Source: Roseinatronobacter alkalisoli
GTDB lineage: Bacteria > Pseudomonadota > Alphaproteobacteria > Rhodobacterales > Rhodobacteraceae
Assembly: GCF_028745735.1 (NCBI RefSeq)
Contig: NZ_JAQZSM010000002.1
Span: 1 to 64,000 of the forward strand
DNA: 64,000 nt
Reading direction: 5' to 3'
The first letter of the stretch is position 1, and each line of letters begins with the position of its first letter. The position numbers and the translations under genes are program-made. The notes under the pieces are model-generated. The model had not been told where the DNA came from. It did no database searches and saw only the letters and a list, made by a program, of their open reading frames with translations. Shown here one piece after another: positions 44,657-53,660 of the stretch.

Positions 44657-45610
44657 TCAGTAACCCAGATCTTTGCGAGCCTCGTATTCACCAGCAGGAT
44701 CATCGGCTTGTGTATAAAGCCGCGATTCAGTCTGGATGAACTTTTCAGGCATTGTGCCATCGGCGAAATAAGCTTCCAGCGCATCAAAGGCGGGGCCGGC
44801 CATGTTTGGTGTCAACTCCACCGTGGCATTCGCCTCGCCTGCCGCCAACGCCTGAAAGATATCCGGCACAGCATCAATGGACACGACCAGAATGTCCTGA
44901 CCGGGGTTCAGGCCAGCCTCTTTGATGGCCTGAATGGCACCGACGGCCATGTCATCGTTATGGGCATAAAGCGCGCAGATATCCGCGCCGCCATTTTCAG
45001 CCTGAAGGAAGCTTTCCATAACTTCCTTGCCGCGTGTCCGGGTGAAATCGCCGGTCTGGCTGCGCACAATCTCGATATTGTCCGCCCCTGCGATGCCCTG
45101 TTCAAAACCGTTCTTGCGGTCAATCGCCGGCGAAGACCCGGTTGTGCCCTGCAATTCGACCACACGGCAATCCGCACCGTCCACCGCCTCGACCAGCCAT
45201 TCACCCGCAACGCGGCCTTCATGTACAAGGTCAGAACCGACGGCGGTCAGGTATAGGTCAGGGTCGCTGTCGACCATCCGGTCAAGCAGGACGACGGGAA
45301 TTTCAGCCTCTGCAGCTTCTTCCAGCACGGAATCCCAGCCGGTCGCCACGACAGGGGCCAACAGGATCGCATCAACGCCCTGCGCGATGAATGACCGCAG
45401 TGCTGCAATCTGGTTTTCCTGACGCTGCTGCGCGTCCGAGAAGCGCAGATCAATGCCACGGTTTTCCGCCTCTTGCATCGTGACGGTGGTTTCGGCAGCG
45501 CGCCAGCCGGATTCTGACCCGATCTGTGAAAAGCCGATGGTCTGCGCATGTCCTGCACCGGCCGCAAAAGTAAAGACAGCGACGCTGGCCATCAAAGTTC
45601 GTTTAAGCAT
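44657..45610 (-). CDS. ytfQ: sugar ABC transporter binding protein (YtfQ type)
   Basis: A 317-residue periplasmic protein with signal peptide MLKRTLMASVAVFTFAAGAGHA. The mature start QTIGFSQIGSESGWRAAET is the diagnostic YtfQ motif, followed by DAQQRQENQIAALRSFIAQG, LAPVVATGWDSVLEEA and VVELQGTTGSSPAIDRKNGF. In E. coli YtfQ binds galactofuranose (and galactopyranose weakly). It is the first gene of the operon, preceded on the minus strand by a TATAAT-like box at about 45666-45671. Confidence 0.93.
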   Translation of the reverse strand: MLKRTLMASVAVFTFAAGAGHAQTIGFSQIGSESGWRAAETTVTMQEAENRGIDLRFSDAQQRQENQIAALRSFIAQGVDAILLAPVVATGWDSVLEEAAEAEIPVVLLDRMVDSDPDLYLTAVGSDLVHEGRVAGEWLVEAVDGADCRVVELQGTTGSSPAIDRKNGFEQGIAGADNIEIVRSQTGDFTRTRGKEVMESFLQAENGGADICALYAHNDDMAVGAIQAIKEAGLNPGQDILVVSIDAVPDIFQALAAGEANATVELTPNMAGPAFDALEAYFADGTMPEKFIQTESRLYTQADDPAGEYEARKDLGY

Positions 45611-45774
45611 TGGAAATCCTCCCGAGATCTCAATGGTCCCTACCGGACCTTTCGCGAATAAATACTATTATATACATTGCGGCAAGGTTTTTCTGTTTTG
45701 CATCTTCTGATGCTTGTCAGGCTGGCCACAGCACCTGAGAATTCGCCTGTCGATGCGACAGCGGGATGACGTTG

Positions 45775-45806
45775 CAGGAAACGGCCTTTGGGGTGTTCCC
45801 AAAGGC
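45775..45806 (-). terminator. terminator of the Fe3+-type ABC operon
   Basis: A perfect 9-bp stem, GCCTTTGGG / CCCAAAGGC, with loop GTGTT, about 25 bp after the permease stop. On the minus strand it is followed by CGTTTCC, a weak U-run. Confidence 0.65.
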
Positions 45807-45831
45807 ATATCGACCGCTGCGGCCCCAGATA

Positions 45832-47505
45832 TCACCCGGAGAAGGCGCTGCTGTCCTGTCGCGCAAGCCACAGATTGACGGCCAACAATATGCCAGAGGT
45901 GATGGATATCGCGATCATGCTCATGGCCATGCCGGTTTGGACGGAGCCCTGTTCGAACTGCGCAAAAACAAATGTGCCTACAGTGCGCATCCCCGCAGGC
46001 GCGAGCATGATTGACGCCACCAGTTCGCGCGAAGCGATGGCGAAAACAAGCATCATCGCCGCGATCAGCGCGGGTGCCAGCAGCGGCAAGGTGACATGGC
46101 GCAAGGTCTGTATCTGGCTTGCGCCGGACACCCGGGCGGCATCGTCAAGTGATACAGATATCTGGCGCAACCGCGCAACTGCGTAGCGGATGGGATAGGG
46201 AAGCAGGATGCCGATATAGGCAATCAGCAAGATCGCAGCAGTGCCATAAAGCGAAACCGGCAGGTAGGGCGAATTCCAGAACAGGATGATCCCCACCGCC
46301 AGTACGATGGCCGGGATCGCATTGGGAAGGACTGACAACCCGTCCATGACAGCGCGCCCGCGCCCTGTGCCGCGCACAACGATACAGGCGACCAACGCCC
46401 CGATGACCGCCGTCGCAAAGGCGGTCAGTACGGCCAGCCAGCCGCTTGTCGCCAATGCCTGCCCCGCCCTGCTACCAGTATGGAAGATCGGCGCGTAATG
46501 GCGCAGGTCGAAATTCGACCAGTTCAGCCCGCCCGAGATCGTACCCATGAGGGATGTCACGGTTATTGCCGCCAGTGGGATCACCACGCCGATGATCGCG
46601 ACCAGCGTAAACAGGCCCAGCACAGGCCAGCGCCAGCGCCCCGGATCGGCCTTGACCGGATCAGCGGGTTTGCCGGTCTGGCTGATATAGGACCGCCGCG
46701 TCGCGATCCAGTTCTGAAGCGTGAAGGCCGCCAGCACCATCGCCATCAATATGCACGATCCCAGCGCCGCACCTGACATGTCGATCGGCCAGTCCGACAG
46801 CCGCGTGTAGATGCCGGTCACCAGCACTTCAAACCCGGTGCGCGCGGCAAGGGCGGCAGGCGTGCCGAATTCCTCTATCGACAAGGCAAAAACGATCAGA
46901 AGGCTTGCGGCAATGGCCGGGATCGACAAGGGCAGCGTGATCAGGAAGAACGCCTGCAATGGCCGCGCGCCATGCACACGCGCAGCGGATGCAAACCGCC
47001 CGCCCACCATTTCCAGCGCGCGGCTGACGGCGAAATAGACCAGCGGAAACAGGTTCAGTGTCATCACGAAGGCCACGCCGGTGAAACTGAACAGAAAACC
47101 ACCCATGTCAAAACCCAATAGCTGGAACAGGTAGCCGCGTGGCTGCAATGTCATCATCCACGCAATGGCCGCGATAAAAGGCGGGATCAGGAAAGGAATT
47201 AGAAAGATCACATCCCAGACCCGCGCGCCCGGCACATGGAAAAGCCCGCGCAATATGCCGATGGGCAGGCCGAAGATCAGACAGCCCAACATGACAGAGA
47301 AAGCCAGCATAAGCGTATTGCGCGCCTGCAGCAGCAGGCGTTCGTTTTCCGAAATGATGGCGAGTTTCGAAAAGGCCCCGTCCAGCGATCCGCGCGCGAA
47401 ATCGGGAAATACCGCTTGCAGCAGGATGAACACCACAGGCAGGCCCACAAGGATCAGCAGCGCACAGGCGGCCAGAGTGGTCAGGACAGATTGCGCGCGT
47501 GGCAT
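45832..47505 (-). CDS. Fe3+-type ABC transporter permease (FbpB/AfuB class)
   Basis: A roughly 557-residue permease with two fused transport domains: FASAARVHGARPLQAFFLITLPLS-type loop in the first half (here EMVGGRFASAARVHGARPL, then LITLPLSIPAIAAS) and SLDDAARVSGASQIQTLRHVTLPLL in the second. The start at 47505 has GAAAGG upstream; an ATG 21 bp earlier lies next to a 12-bp hairpin. It is the last gene of an ATPase-binding protein-permease operon of the iron(III)/2-aminoethylphosphonate class. Substrate not determined. Confidence 0.9.
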   Translation of the reverse strand: MPRAQSVLTTLAACALLILVGLPVVFILLQAVFPDFARGSLDGAFSKLAIISENERLLLQARNTLMLAFSVMLGCLIFGLPIGILRGLFHVPGARVWDVIFLIPFLIPPFIAAIAWMMTLQPRGYLFQLLGFDMGGFLFSFTGVAFVMTLNLFPLVYFAVSRALEMVGGRFASAARVHGARPLQAFFLITLPLSIPAIAASLLIVFALSIEEFGTPAALAARTGFEVLVTGIYTRLSDWPIDMSGAALGSCILMAMVLAAFTLQNWIATRRSYISQTGKPADPVKADPGRWRWPVLGLFTLVAIIGVVIPLAAITVTSLMGTISGGLNWSNFDLRHYAPIFHTGSRAGQALATSGWLAVLTAFATAVIGALVACIVVRGTGRGRAVMDGLSVLPNAIPAIVLAVGIILFWNSPYLPVSLYGTAAILLIAYIGILLPYPIRYAVARLRQISVSLDDAARVSGASQIQTLRHVTLPLLAPALIAAMMLVFAIASRELVASIMLAPAGMRTVGTFVFAQFEQGSVQTGMAMSMIAISITSGILLAVNLWLARQDSSAFSG

Positions 47506-47529
47506 CAGGGCCAGCCTTTCATGCAAATG

Positions 47530-47561
47530 CGTATGGCCCCGGTTTCGTGCGGGGCCATACG
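47530..47561 (-). repeat. intercistronic hairpin after the binding-protein gene
   Basis: A perfect 12-bp stem, CGTATGGCCCCG / CGGGGCCATACG, with an 8-nt loop, between the binding-protein stop and the permease start. No U-run follows. Confidence 0.75.
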
Positions 47562-47577
47562 TGAAGGTCAGTTCGGA

Positions 47578-48540
47578 TCAGCGGTTGATTACGGTTTCGT
47601 TGAAGCGCGCGATAATTTCGTCGCGGCGGGCAGAAACGGCATCCGTATCCACATCGATAACCGTCAGTTCATTGATTCCCGGACGCAAGCCCTCGATATC
47701 AGTGCGCGCGGGCATCAGGAAAGTTTCGGAAACAAGCGCCTGTCCGGCATCTGACAGAACGAAATCGACAAAGGCTTTCGCCGCGTCGGGGTTCTGTGTC
47801 GATTCCAGAATCATGATCGGGCGCGGCGCAATGACCGTACCGCTGGAAGGTGTGATCACCTCGATCGTTTCGCCCGAAGCGGCTTGTCCATAGCTGATAT
47901 AGTCCACCGCACCAAACACGACAGCCTTGGCACCTTGCAACACCGGGTTCAGTGCTGCGGCATTGGGGCCGGGCACGATCATGTCATTCGCGGCCAATGC
48001 GGACAGCAACCCCCAGCCCTCTTCGCCCATCGCGGCTTCCAGCCCGGCGACCAGATCGAAAGCGGCCCCCGATTGCGACGGGTCTGGCATGGTGATCAGG
48101 TTGCGATACACCTCATCAGTCAGATCGGCCCATTCATCGGGGCGCGGTACATCGCTTTGGCTGTTCCAGACCATCGCCAGCGCCGACACGCCCTGTGCGG
48201 CATAATGGCTGTGTTTCAGGAAATCCGGTATCATCCCGGCGTGGGGCGATGTGTATTCCATCAACAGCCCACGCTCATGCATGTCTTCCGCCGATCCCCA
48301 ACTGGCAGAGACGACAACATCAGCCTGCGGGTTGGCTTCTTCTGCTTCCAGCCGTGCCATGACCTGCCCGGTCGTGGCCTGAAAGACATTGACGGCAATA
48401 CCGGTTTCGGCCTGAAAGGCTTCGGCCAGCGCATCGGCCAGATTACCGGGGCCAGCGGTGTAGAAAGTCAGCGTATCAGCATGCGCAAGGCCGCCGATCA
48501 GGCCAAGGGTCGCAGCGAGTGCAGTGGTGCGGAGCATCAT
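47578..48540 (-). CDS. Fe3+/AfuA-class ABC transporter substrate-binding protein
   Basis: A 320-residue periplasmic protein with signal peptide ending GGLAHA-DTLTFYTAGPGN. The family hallmarks are the N-terminal LTFYTAGPGNLADALAEAF, the strand QADVVVSASWG, and GAVDYISYGQAA. Proteins of this class bind Fe3+ or small anions such as 2-aminoethylphosphonate. The tyrosine pair that holds Fe3+ in FbpA (YY) is not evident, so iron may not be the ligand. Follows the ATPase by 21 bp. Confidence 0.9.
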   Translation of the reverse strand: MMLRTTALAATLGLIGGLAHADTLTFYTAGPGNLADALAEAFQAETGIAVNVFQATTGQVMARLEAEEANPQADVVVSASWGSAEDMHERGLLMEYTSPHAGMIPDFLKHSHYAAQGVSALAMVWNSQSDVPRPDEWADLTDEVYRNLITMPDPSQSGAAFDLVAGLEAAMGEEGWGLLSALAANDMIVPGPNAAALNPVLQGAKAVVFGAVDYISYGQAASGETIEVITPSSGTVIAPRPIMILESTQNPDAAKAFVDFVLSDAGQALVSETFLMPARTDIEGLRPGINELTVIDVDTDAVSARRDEIIARFNETVINR

Positions 48541-48561
48541 ATCCTGTCCTTTTGGGTTCGT

Positions 48562-49635
48562 TCAGTGTGGAAATACGCGCAGCCGGTCGGCATCAATCGC
48601 CAGTGGGATCCGGCTGTTCAGGGCTGCGGGGCGATCTGTCGGGCAGACAAGGCGTGTGCTGTCCCCGTCCAGCCCCAGATGCAGCAGATAACGGTCGCCC
48701 TGAAACTGGCAGCGCAGCACCTGCGCCGTCAGCGCGCCGTCAGATGCCAGTCGGATGGCAGTGCGCGGGATAAGAATGCGCGCAGGCCCTTCTTGTGCGG
48801 ACAAGGCCAGATCGGGTAGCTTCAGGCTGTTGCGACTGCATGTGAATCCCTGCGTGCTGCACACATGCCCGTCGATCAATGCCCCGATATTCAGAAACTG
48901 CGCCACATCTACCGAGTCGGGGGATGCGAAAAGCCGCTCCGGCGTGTCGATCTGCGCAATCTCGCCCCCCAGCATGACGGCAACCCGGTCCGCAATGGTG
49001 AAGGCCTCGGACTGGTCATGCGTGACATAGATGGCCGAAAGCCCCAATTCGCGCAGAAGCGTGCCGATTTCAAGCGCCAGCCCCTCGCGCAATTCGCGGT
49101 CGAGGTTTGAAAGCGGTTCATCGAACAGAACCAATGGCGGTTCGGCCACAATCGCGCGGGCAAGCGCCACACGCTGCTGTTGCCCGCCCGAAAGCGTGCC
49201 GGGAAACCGTTCAGCCAGATGCGCCAACCCGACACGATCCAGCGCGCGCCGGGCGCGGGTTTCGCGGGCACTGCGGCCCAGTTTGCGCATGCGCAGCGGG
49301 AAGGCCACATTTTCCAGCACGCTCAGATGCGGCCAGATGGCGTAATCCTGAAACACCATACCAATACCCCGCCCCTCGGGCGGGGTGTTGACGCCACGGC
49401 CATCGACGACACACTTGCCTGCAATCTGCATCTGGCCCGCACTGGCCGTCAAAAGCCCGGCGGCAATACGCAAAAGCGTGGTCTTGCCACAGCCGGACGG
49501 GCCAAGCAGGGCCACAACCTCGCCCGGGGCAAGATCAAGATGGATATTGCGCAGCACCTCCGTGTCACCAAAGGACTTGGCAATCTGCGTGGCGGACAGC
49601 GCGAAAGAGCTGGCATTCAGCGGGTCAATTTTCAT
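48562..49635 (-). CDS. Fe3+-type ABC transporter ATP-binding protein
   Basis: A 357-residue importer ATPase. Walker A GPSGCGKTTLLRIAAG, signature LSGGQQQRVALARAI, Walker B LVLFDEPLSNLD, switch THDQSEAF. The C-terminal 110 residues are a TOBE-type domain (GPARILIPRTAIRL). Start chosen at ATG 49635, because the 35 codons upstream are not homologous-looking. It is the first gene of the operon with the binding protein and permease downstream. Confidence 0.92.
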   Translation of the reverse strand: MKIDPLNASSFALSATQIAKSFGDTEVLRNIHLDLAPGEVVALLGPSGCGKTTLLRIAAGLLTASAGQMQIAGKCVVDGRGVNTPPEGRGIGMVFQDYAIWPHLSVLENVAFPLRMRKLGRSARETRARRALDRVGLAHLAERFPGTLSGGQQQRVALARAIVAEPPLVLFDEPLSNLDRELREGLALEIGTLLRELGLSAIYVTHDQSEAFTIADRVAVMLGGEIAQIDTPERLFASPDSVDVAQFLNIGALIDGHVCSTQGFTCSRNSLKLPDLALSAQEGPARILIPRTAIRLASDGALTAQVLRCQFQGDRYLLHLGLDGDSTRLVCPTDRPAALNSRIPLAIDADRLRVFPH

Positions 49636-49804
49636 GTTGGGGGACGTAGCAGTCCGATGTAACAGTTTCTTGTCACTGACCTGTTGTTTCGCTGGATTTC
49701 TTGCCCATGCGCCAGCCAACGCCCCCCTTGTTCGCATCATTGCCTGAAGTCCACGGACGGGGGCAGGGCGTCAGGGATATATGATCATGGTCTGTGCCCA
49801 GACT

Positions 49805-50806
49805 TCAGGCCCGCGCAGACCATGCAGGGAACAGATCGCCGGTTTCAGGGCGTGCTTCATAAACCCCCCGTGCAATTGCGCGTGACAGACATGTGGCCGC
49901 GACTGCGCCGATCTGGGACAGCGCCTGCGCGCGGTCATCAGGCAGGCCGACATGCCCGGTAGAAACTGCAAAAACCAGATCGCCATCGAACGGGGTATGT
50001 GCAGGAACAATGGCCCGCGCGATACCATCATGGGCGGCAACAGCAAGGCGATGGCACTCTGCCTTGGTAAGGGCGGCATCCGTTGCAATGATGGCAATTG
50101 TCGTGTTTTCCTGCGTTGTGTCCCTGCCCGCAATCTTGTGGCCGAAAATCTTGCCGCTGTGTCCGCTGCTGGGATCAGGGCCAAGGCCGCCGAATTCGCC
50201 ATGTTGCTCAAACGGGGCGGCCCAGAAATGTCGACTGTCCTCGGGTGATACTGAACCAACCGGATTGACAGCGACCAGCGCGCCGACCGTAACGCCAGCG
50301 ACCTGTGCGGACGCGGACCCCAGTCCGCCCTTTACCGTTCCGGTCAGGGCACCGTATCCCGCCCCCGCAGTGCCGATCTGAAATGCAGTGCCAGCATTCC
50401 GGAATGCAGCGCGCCCCAGATCACGATAGGGGTTTTCCGTCCAGTCCTTGTCACCGCCGTTCAACAGGTCAAACAGAATTGCGCCGGGGACAATCGGAAC
50501 CACAGCACGACCCGCCGCAAACCCGCGACCAGCAGATCGCAACTCATCCGACACGCCGCTACAGGCATCCAGACCAAACGCAGAACCGCCCGACAGCACC
50601 AGCGCGTCAACTTTTTCCACCAGCCTGTCGGGCGCAAGCAAATCCGTTTCACGTGTTCCGGGCGCCCCACCCATGACATGCACTGAACAGACAAAGGGTT
50701 CTGGCGCGGTAAGAACAGTCACACCGGATTTTATCGCCGGATCACAGGCATTCCCGACAAGTATCCCGCGCACATCCGTTATAAGGTTTCGTGTGAGTTT
50801 TGACAT
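49805..50806 (-). CDS. P1-family (DmpA/BapA-type) peptidase
   Basis: A 333-residue Ntn-fold peptidase of family S58. Segments are NLITDVRGILVGNACDPAI-like N-terminus, LSGGSAFGLDACSGV, NPVGSVSP and the self-cleavage and nucleophile region ENTTIAIIATDA, followed by AAHDGIARAI. DmpA/BapA members are aminopeptidases and beta-aminopeptidases that mature by autocleavage. No signal peptide and no operon partner. The natural substrate is unknown. Confidence 0.92.
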   Translation of the reverse strand: MSKLTRNLITDVRGILVGNACDPAIKSGVTVLTAPEPFVCSVHVMGGAPGTRETDLLAPDRLVEKVDALVLSGGSAFGLDACSGVSDELRSAGRGFAAGRAVVPIVPGAILFDLLNGGDKDWTENPYRDLGRAAFRNAGTAFQIGTAGAGYGALTGTVKGGLGSASAQVAGVTVGALVAVNPVGSVSPEDSRHFWAAPFEQHGEFGGLGPDPSSGHSGKIFGHKIAGRDTTQENTTIAIIATDAALTKAECHRLAVAAHDGIARAIVPAHTPFDGDLVFAVSTGHVGLPDDRAQALSQIGAVAATCLSRAIARGVYEARPETGDLFPAWSARA

Positions 50807-50944
50807 GCGCCATCTTGTTCAGGGCAAACGGCTTCTTGCAATATCTCTTTGTCGCATGGCGCATTTTTGTGATTCCGTCTTGTTGCCCGATCTGTTGCCG
50901 CTATCGTTTATCAGCGGGCACATGAATGGCCCGCTGATGTTTGT

Positions 50945-51541
50945 TCAGGCCAGCATCCCGAATTCCATGCTGATCGGCTCTATGAGGGCAAGAAATGCGT
51001 CGCAGTCTGCATTTCCTGCCCAACTGGCACAGATGGCCCGGGCATCCGCGTCTGTCGCAGCAAAGGCCATATCCACCCAGGTTCCATCCTCCAGCTTTGC
51101 CAACCGCTGACCACGCCAGCCAGGCTGTTGCGAAAGCTGGTTTTCAACCATCCGGGCATGAGCAACACGTAACATGGCTTCTGTCACGCCCGACCGCAGG
51201 CGAAAGCGCCCCAGTTCCAGGCCATCGCCCGCCTGCATCATGGGCAAGCCGCCATAGGGCAACACGAAATGATCCATGTAGCCGAATTCCGAAATTGTGG
51301 CGCGGAACGCTGCAAACTCATCTGCCGAACCGACAGTCTTCGCGGCGTTGTCGGCGGCGTCCTGATTGCGCCAGACCACAAGATCGCCGCGCCGCGCCGT
51401 ATTCTTCGCGCATGTCAGCGGAAGCCAGCCGGAGAACCCCTTCAGGGTGACAGCAAGCTCCCTCGCGTTGTGGCGCTGGCGGTCGGCTTCCGCGACTGAT
51501 CCGACGTTGTAGGTAACAATTTCCAGGCGGGGTTGTGACAT
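50945..51541 (-). CDS. hypothetical dimeric alpha/beta-barrel (ABM-like) protein
   Basis: A 198-residue soluble protein with two apparent repeats. Each has an N-terminal beta strand and a helix with a hydrophobic core, as in antibiotic biosynthesis monooxygenase (ABM)-like or Dabb proteins. Recognisable points are LEIVTYNVGSVAEADRQ, GFSGWLPLTCAKN and GDLVVWRNQDAADNAAKTV, with a second copy around FGYMDHFVLPYG. It diverges from the WYL regulator (86 bp gap), which most likely controls it. Function unknown. Confidence 0.75.
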   Translation of the reverse strand: MSQPRLEIVTYNVGSVAEADRQRHNARELAVTLKGFSGWLPLTCAKNTARRGDLVVWRNQDAADNAAKTVGSADEFAAFRATISEFGYMDHFVLPYGGLPMMQAGDGLELGRFRLRSGVTEAMLRVAHARMVENQLSQQPGWRGQRLAKLEDGTWVDMAFAATDADARAICASWAGNADCDAFLALIEPISMEFGMLA

Positions 51542-51627
51542 CTGCGTAGTCCTTTTGTTGGTGTGTCGTCACTTTCTAGATGTTACCCCTGACAGATAGT
51601 GTCAGGATGGTGCTATAAGTCTGCTGC

Positions 51628-52305
51628 ATGAAAACCCACCGCCTGTTCTCTTTGCTGGATCATCTTCGGTCCGCCCGTCGGCCTGTCCCGGCGGGTGTGC
51701 TGGCGCAGCGCCTTGGCGTTTCTACCCGCACGATCTATCGCGATGTTGCCACCCTGCAGGAGATTGGCGCGCCCATTCGCGGCGAAGCAGGTATCGGCTA
51801 CCAGCTTGAACAGGGCTATTTCCTGCCACCACTCCAGTTCGATACAGAGGAGATGGAGGCAATCATGCTGGGAATGCGCCATCTGATGGCCCGGCGCGGC
51901 GGTGGATTGCGCGACGCCGCGGAGAGGGTCACGGGCAAGGTTGCCGCATCGCTGGGCGCAGAGGTCGGCCAGAAGTTTCAGAACCTGAACCTGCTTGCCG
52001 TGACAAGGCACCGCGCGGCAGATGTCCTTGCCGAACAATGGGGTGGCATGGCCCGCCGGGCGATCCGCGCAAGACGTGTCCTGCAGATCACCTATGTCAG
52101 CCTGGAGGGGCGCAGAAGCGAACGCCGCGTCCAGCCGCTGGGCATCACATTGTTTGATGATGTCTGGCTGCTGACCGCATGGTGCGAGCGGGCAGATGAT
52201 TTCCGCAATTTCCGTCTGGACCGGGTCGAAACCATGCTGGAAACAGAGGAGGTTTTCCGACCCGCAAGCGGCAGGCAGTTCAAAGACTATGTGCTCCGCC
52301 TGTAA
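51628..52305 (+). CDS. HTH/WYL-domain transcriptional regulator (YafY type)
   Basis: A 225-residue regulator. The HTH_11 domain is residues 1-58 (LFSLLDHLRSARRPVPAGVLA, quoted in part; LGVSTRTIYRDVATLQ), and the WYL domain is about residues 135-205 (ITYVSLEGRRSERRVQPLGI, then WLLTAWCERADDFRNFRLDR). It diverges from the hypothetical ABM-like gene and probably regulates it, as such pairs usually do. WYL domains sense nucleic acids or small ligands; the signal here is unknown. Confidence 0.92.
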   Translation: MKTHRLFSLLDHLRSARRPVPAGVLAQRLGVSTRTIYRDVATLQEIGAPIRGEAGIGYQLEQGYFLPPLQFDTEEMEAIMLGMRHLMARRGGGLRDAAERVTGKVAASLGAEVGQKFQNLNLLAVTRHRAADVLAEQWGGMARRAIRARRVLQITYVSLEGRRSERRVQPLGITLFDDVWLLTAWCERADDFRNFRLDRVETMLETEEVFRPASGRQFKDYVLRL

Positions 52306-52428
52306 GGGGGGTAGATGCCGGAAGGGGGGGCAGGCCCCGTAGGCAACGGTTTGCAGGTCTTTGTCACGCTGGCGTGAACAGGTGATGTACAGGATGAAAA
52401 TCATTTGGAACTTTGCAATAACGCGCCT

Positions 52429-52456
52429 GTAACAAAGACCGCACCAGCCCCGAACA
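52429..52456 (+). promoter_or_regulatory. predicted ECF (SigF-type) promoter
   Basis: GTAACA (52429-52434), 16-bp spacer, CGAACA (52451-52456), 15-45 bp before the two candidate starts of the sigma gene. Caulobacter SigF/NrsF-type sigma factors use a GTAACC-N16-CGAA-like site, so this is a likely autoregulated promoter. Confidence 0.65.
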
Positions 52457-52470
52457 GAAAGTGAATCGGA

Positions 52471-53013
52471 TTGGAAGGCCCCGGAAATCTGGAAGATCTT
52501 ATGCGCGCGGCGAAACGTGGTGATTCCGTCGCCTATCGTCAGTTGCTTCAGGCCATCACCCCTGTCCTGCGGACCGTGGTGCGCGCCCGGGGGACTGCGC
52601 TGGGGCGCGAGACATGCGAGGATGTATTGCAGGAAGTTCTGCTTGCGATCCACGCCAAGCGGCATACATGGCAGGAAGATGCACCCCTGCGCCCGTGGCT
52701 CTATGCGATTGCACGGCATAAGGTGGTGGATGCCTTTCGCGCGCGGGGCAGGCATTTCGATCTGTCCATCGACGATCTGGCAGAGGTGCTGCCAGCAGCA
52801 GACGGCCCCGACCCTACGGAAGGGCGCGACATGGAAAAAGTGCTGAGCAGGCTGGAACCACGCGCGGCTGAAATTGTGCGCGCCTTCGGTCTGAACGGTG
52901 AAACGACTGCCGAAACTGCAGCGCGTCTGGATATGTCCGAAGGGGCCGTGCGCGTTGCCCTGCACCGGGCGCTGAAGACCATTGCACGGCTGCGTGAAAG
53001 GATGATCGAATGA
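52471..53013 (+). CDS. ECF sigma factor (SigF/NrsF-type)
   Basis: A 180-residue sigma factor with region 2 (LMRAAKRGDSVAYRQLL to HKVVDAFRARG) and region 4 (LEPRAAEIVRAFGLNGETTA, then ARLDMSEGAVRVALHRALK). The frame starts at TTG 52471; ATG 52501 is an alternative with GGAAG six bases upstream but would lose conserved N-terminal residues. The stop overlaps the NrsF-like gene (ATGA). In Caulobacter the homologous sigma responds to heavy-metal/oxidative stress and is held by the membrane protein NrsF. Confidence 0.9.
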   Translation: MEGPGNLEDLMRAAKRGDSVAYRQLLQAITPVLRTVVRARGTALGRETCEDVLQEVLLAIHAKRHTWQEDAPLRPWLYAIARHKVVDAFRARGRHFDLSIDDLAEVLPAADGPDPTEGRDMEKVLSRLEPRAAEIVRAFGLNGETTAETAARLDMSEGAVRVALHRALKTIARLRERMIE

Positions 53014-53642
53014 ATACGGATGACCTGATTGCGGTGCTTGCTGCTGATACGCTGCCGCAGCAGACGGTCGGCCAGCGGCTTTGGCGGGCGCTGCCGGTCG
53101 CCATCGGGGTGACCGTACTGGCATTCGTGGTGTTCTGGGGGGCACGTGCGGATATGATGGCCGCGCTGAATTCAGCTGCAATCCTGAAAACCATCTTCCC
53201 GTTGGTGCTTGCGCTGTTGGCCGGGGCGCTTGCTTTTGGGCTGGCACGCCCCGGTCTGCGCGCGGATATGCGCATGGCGGCGCTGGGTCTGTTTGCGGCC
53301 GGGTTGATCGCGGCTTTCGCTATGGCGCTTGCGCGTGACGGGGTTTCGGGGCTGACAGGTGCACTTGCCACGCCCAGTCTGGTGACCTGTCTGCTGTCGG
53401 TTCCCACGCTGGCCCTGCCGTTGCTGGGCGCTGTTTTCTGGGCGCTTTCCGCCGGGGCCGCGCTGCGCCCACGACTGACCGGCGCAGTGGCCGGCCTGCT
53501 GGCGGGGGGGCTGTCGGCTGCGCTTTATTCGCTGCATTGTGATCAGGATGCAGCGCTTTTCGTGCTGCCCGCCTATTCCACGGCAATCCTGCCCGTTGCG
53601 CTGTTCGGTGCGGCCATCGGCCCCCGGTTGCTGAAATGGTGA
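53010..53642 (+). CDS. NrsF-family (DUF1109) anti-sigma membrane protein
   Basis: A 210-residue protein with six predicted helices. A 25-residue cytoplasmic N-terminus (TDDLIAVLAADTLPQQTVGQR) precedes the first helix near residue 29. DUF1109 hallmarks are GLARPGLRADMRMAALG and the C-terminal ALYSLHCDQDAALFV, with its conserved Cys in SLHC. It is translationally coupled to the sigma gene by a 4-bp overlap and should keep that sigma factor at the membrane until stress. Confidence 0.9.
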   Translation: MNTDDLIAVLAADTLPQQTVGQRLWRALPVAIGVTVLAFVVFWGARADMMAALNSAAILKTIFPLVLALLAGALAFGLARPGLRADMRMAALGLFAAGLIAAFAMALARDGVSGLTGALATPSLVTCLLSVPTLALPLLGAVFWALSAGAALRPRLTGAVAGLLAGGLSAALYSLHCDQDAALFVLPAYSTAILPVALFGAAIGPRLLKW

Positions 53643-53660
53643 CACGCACGCGGGCAGGCG

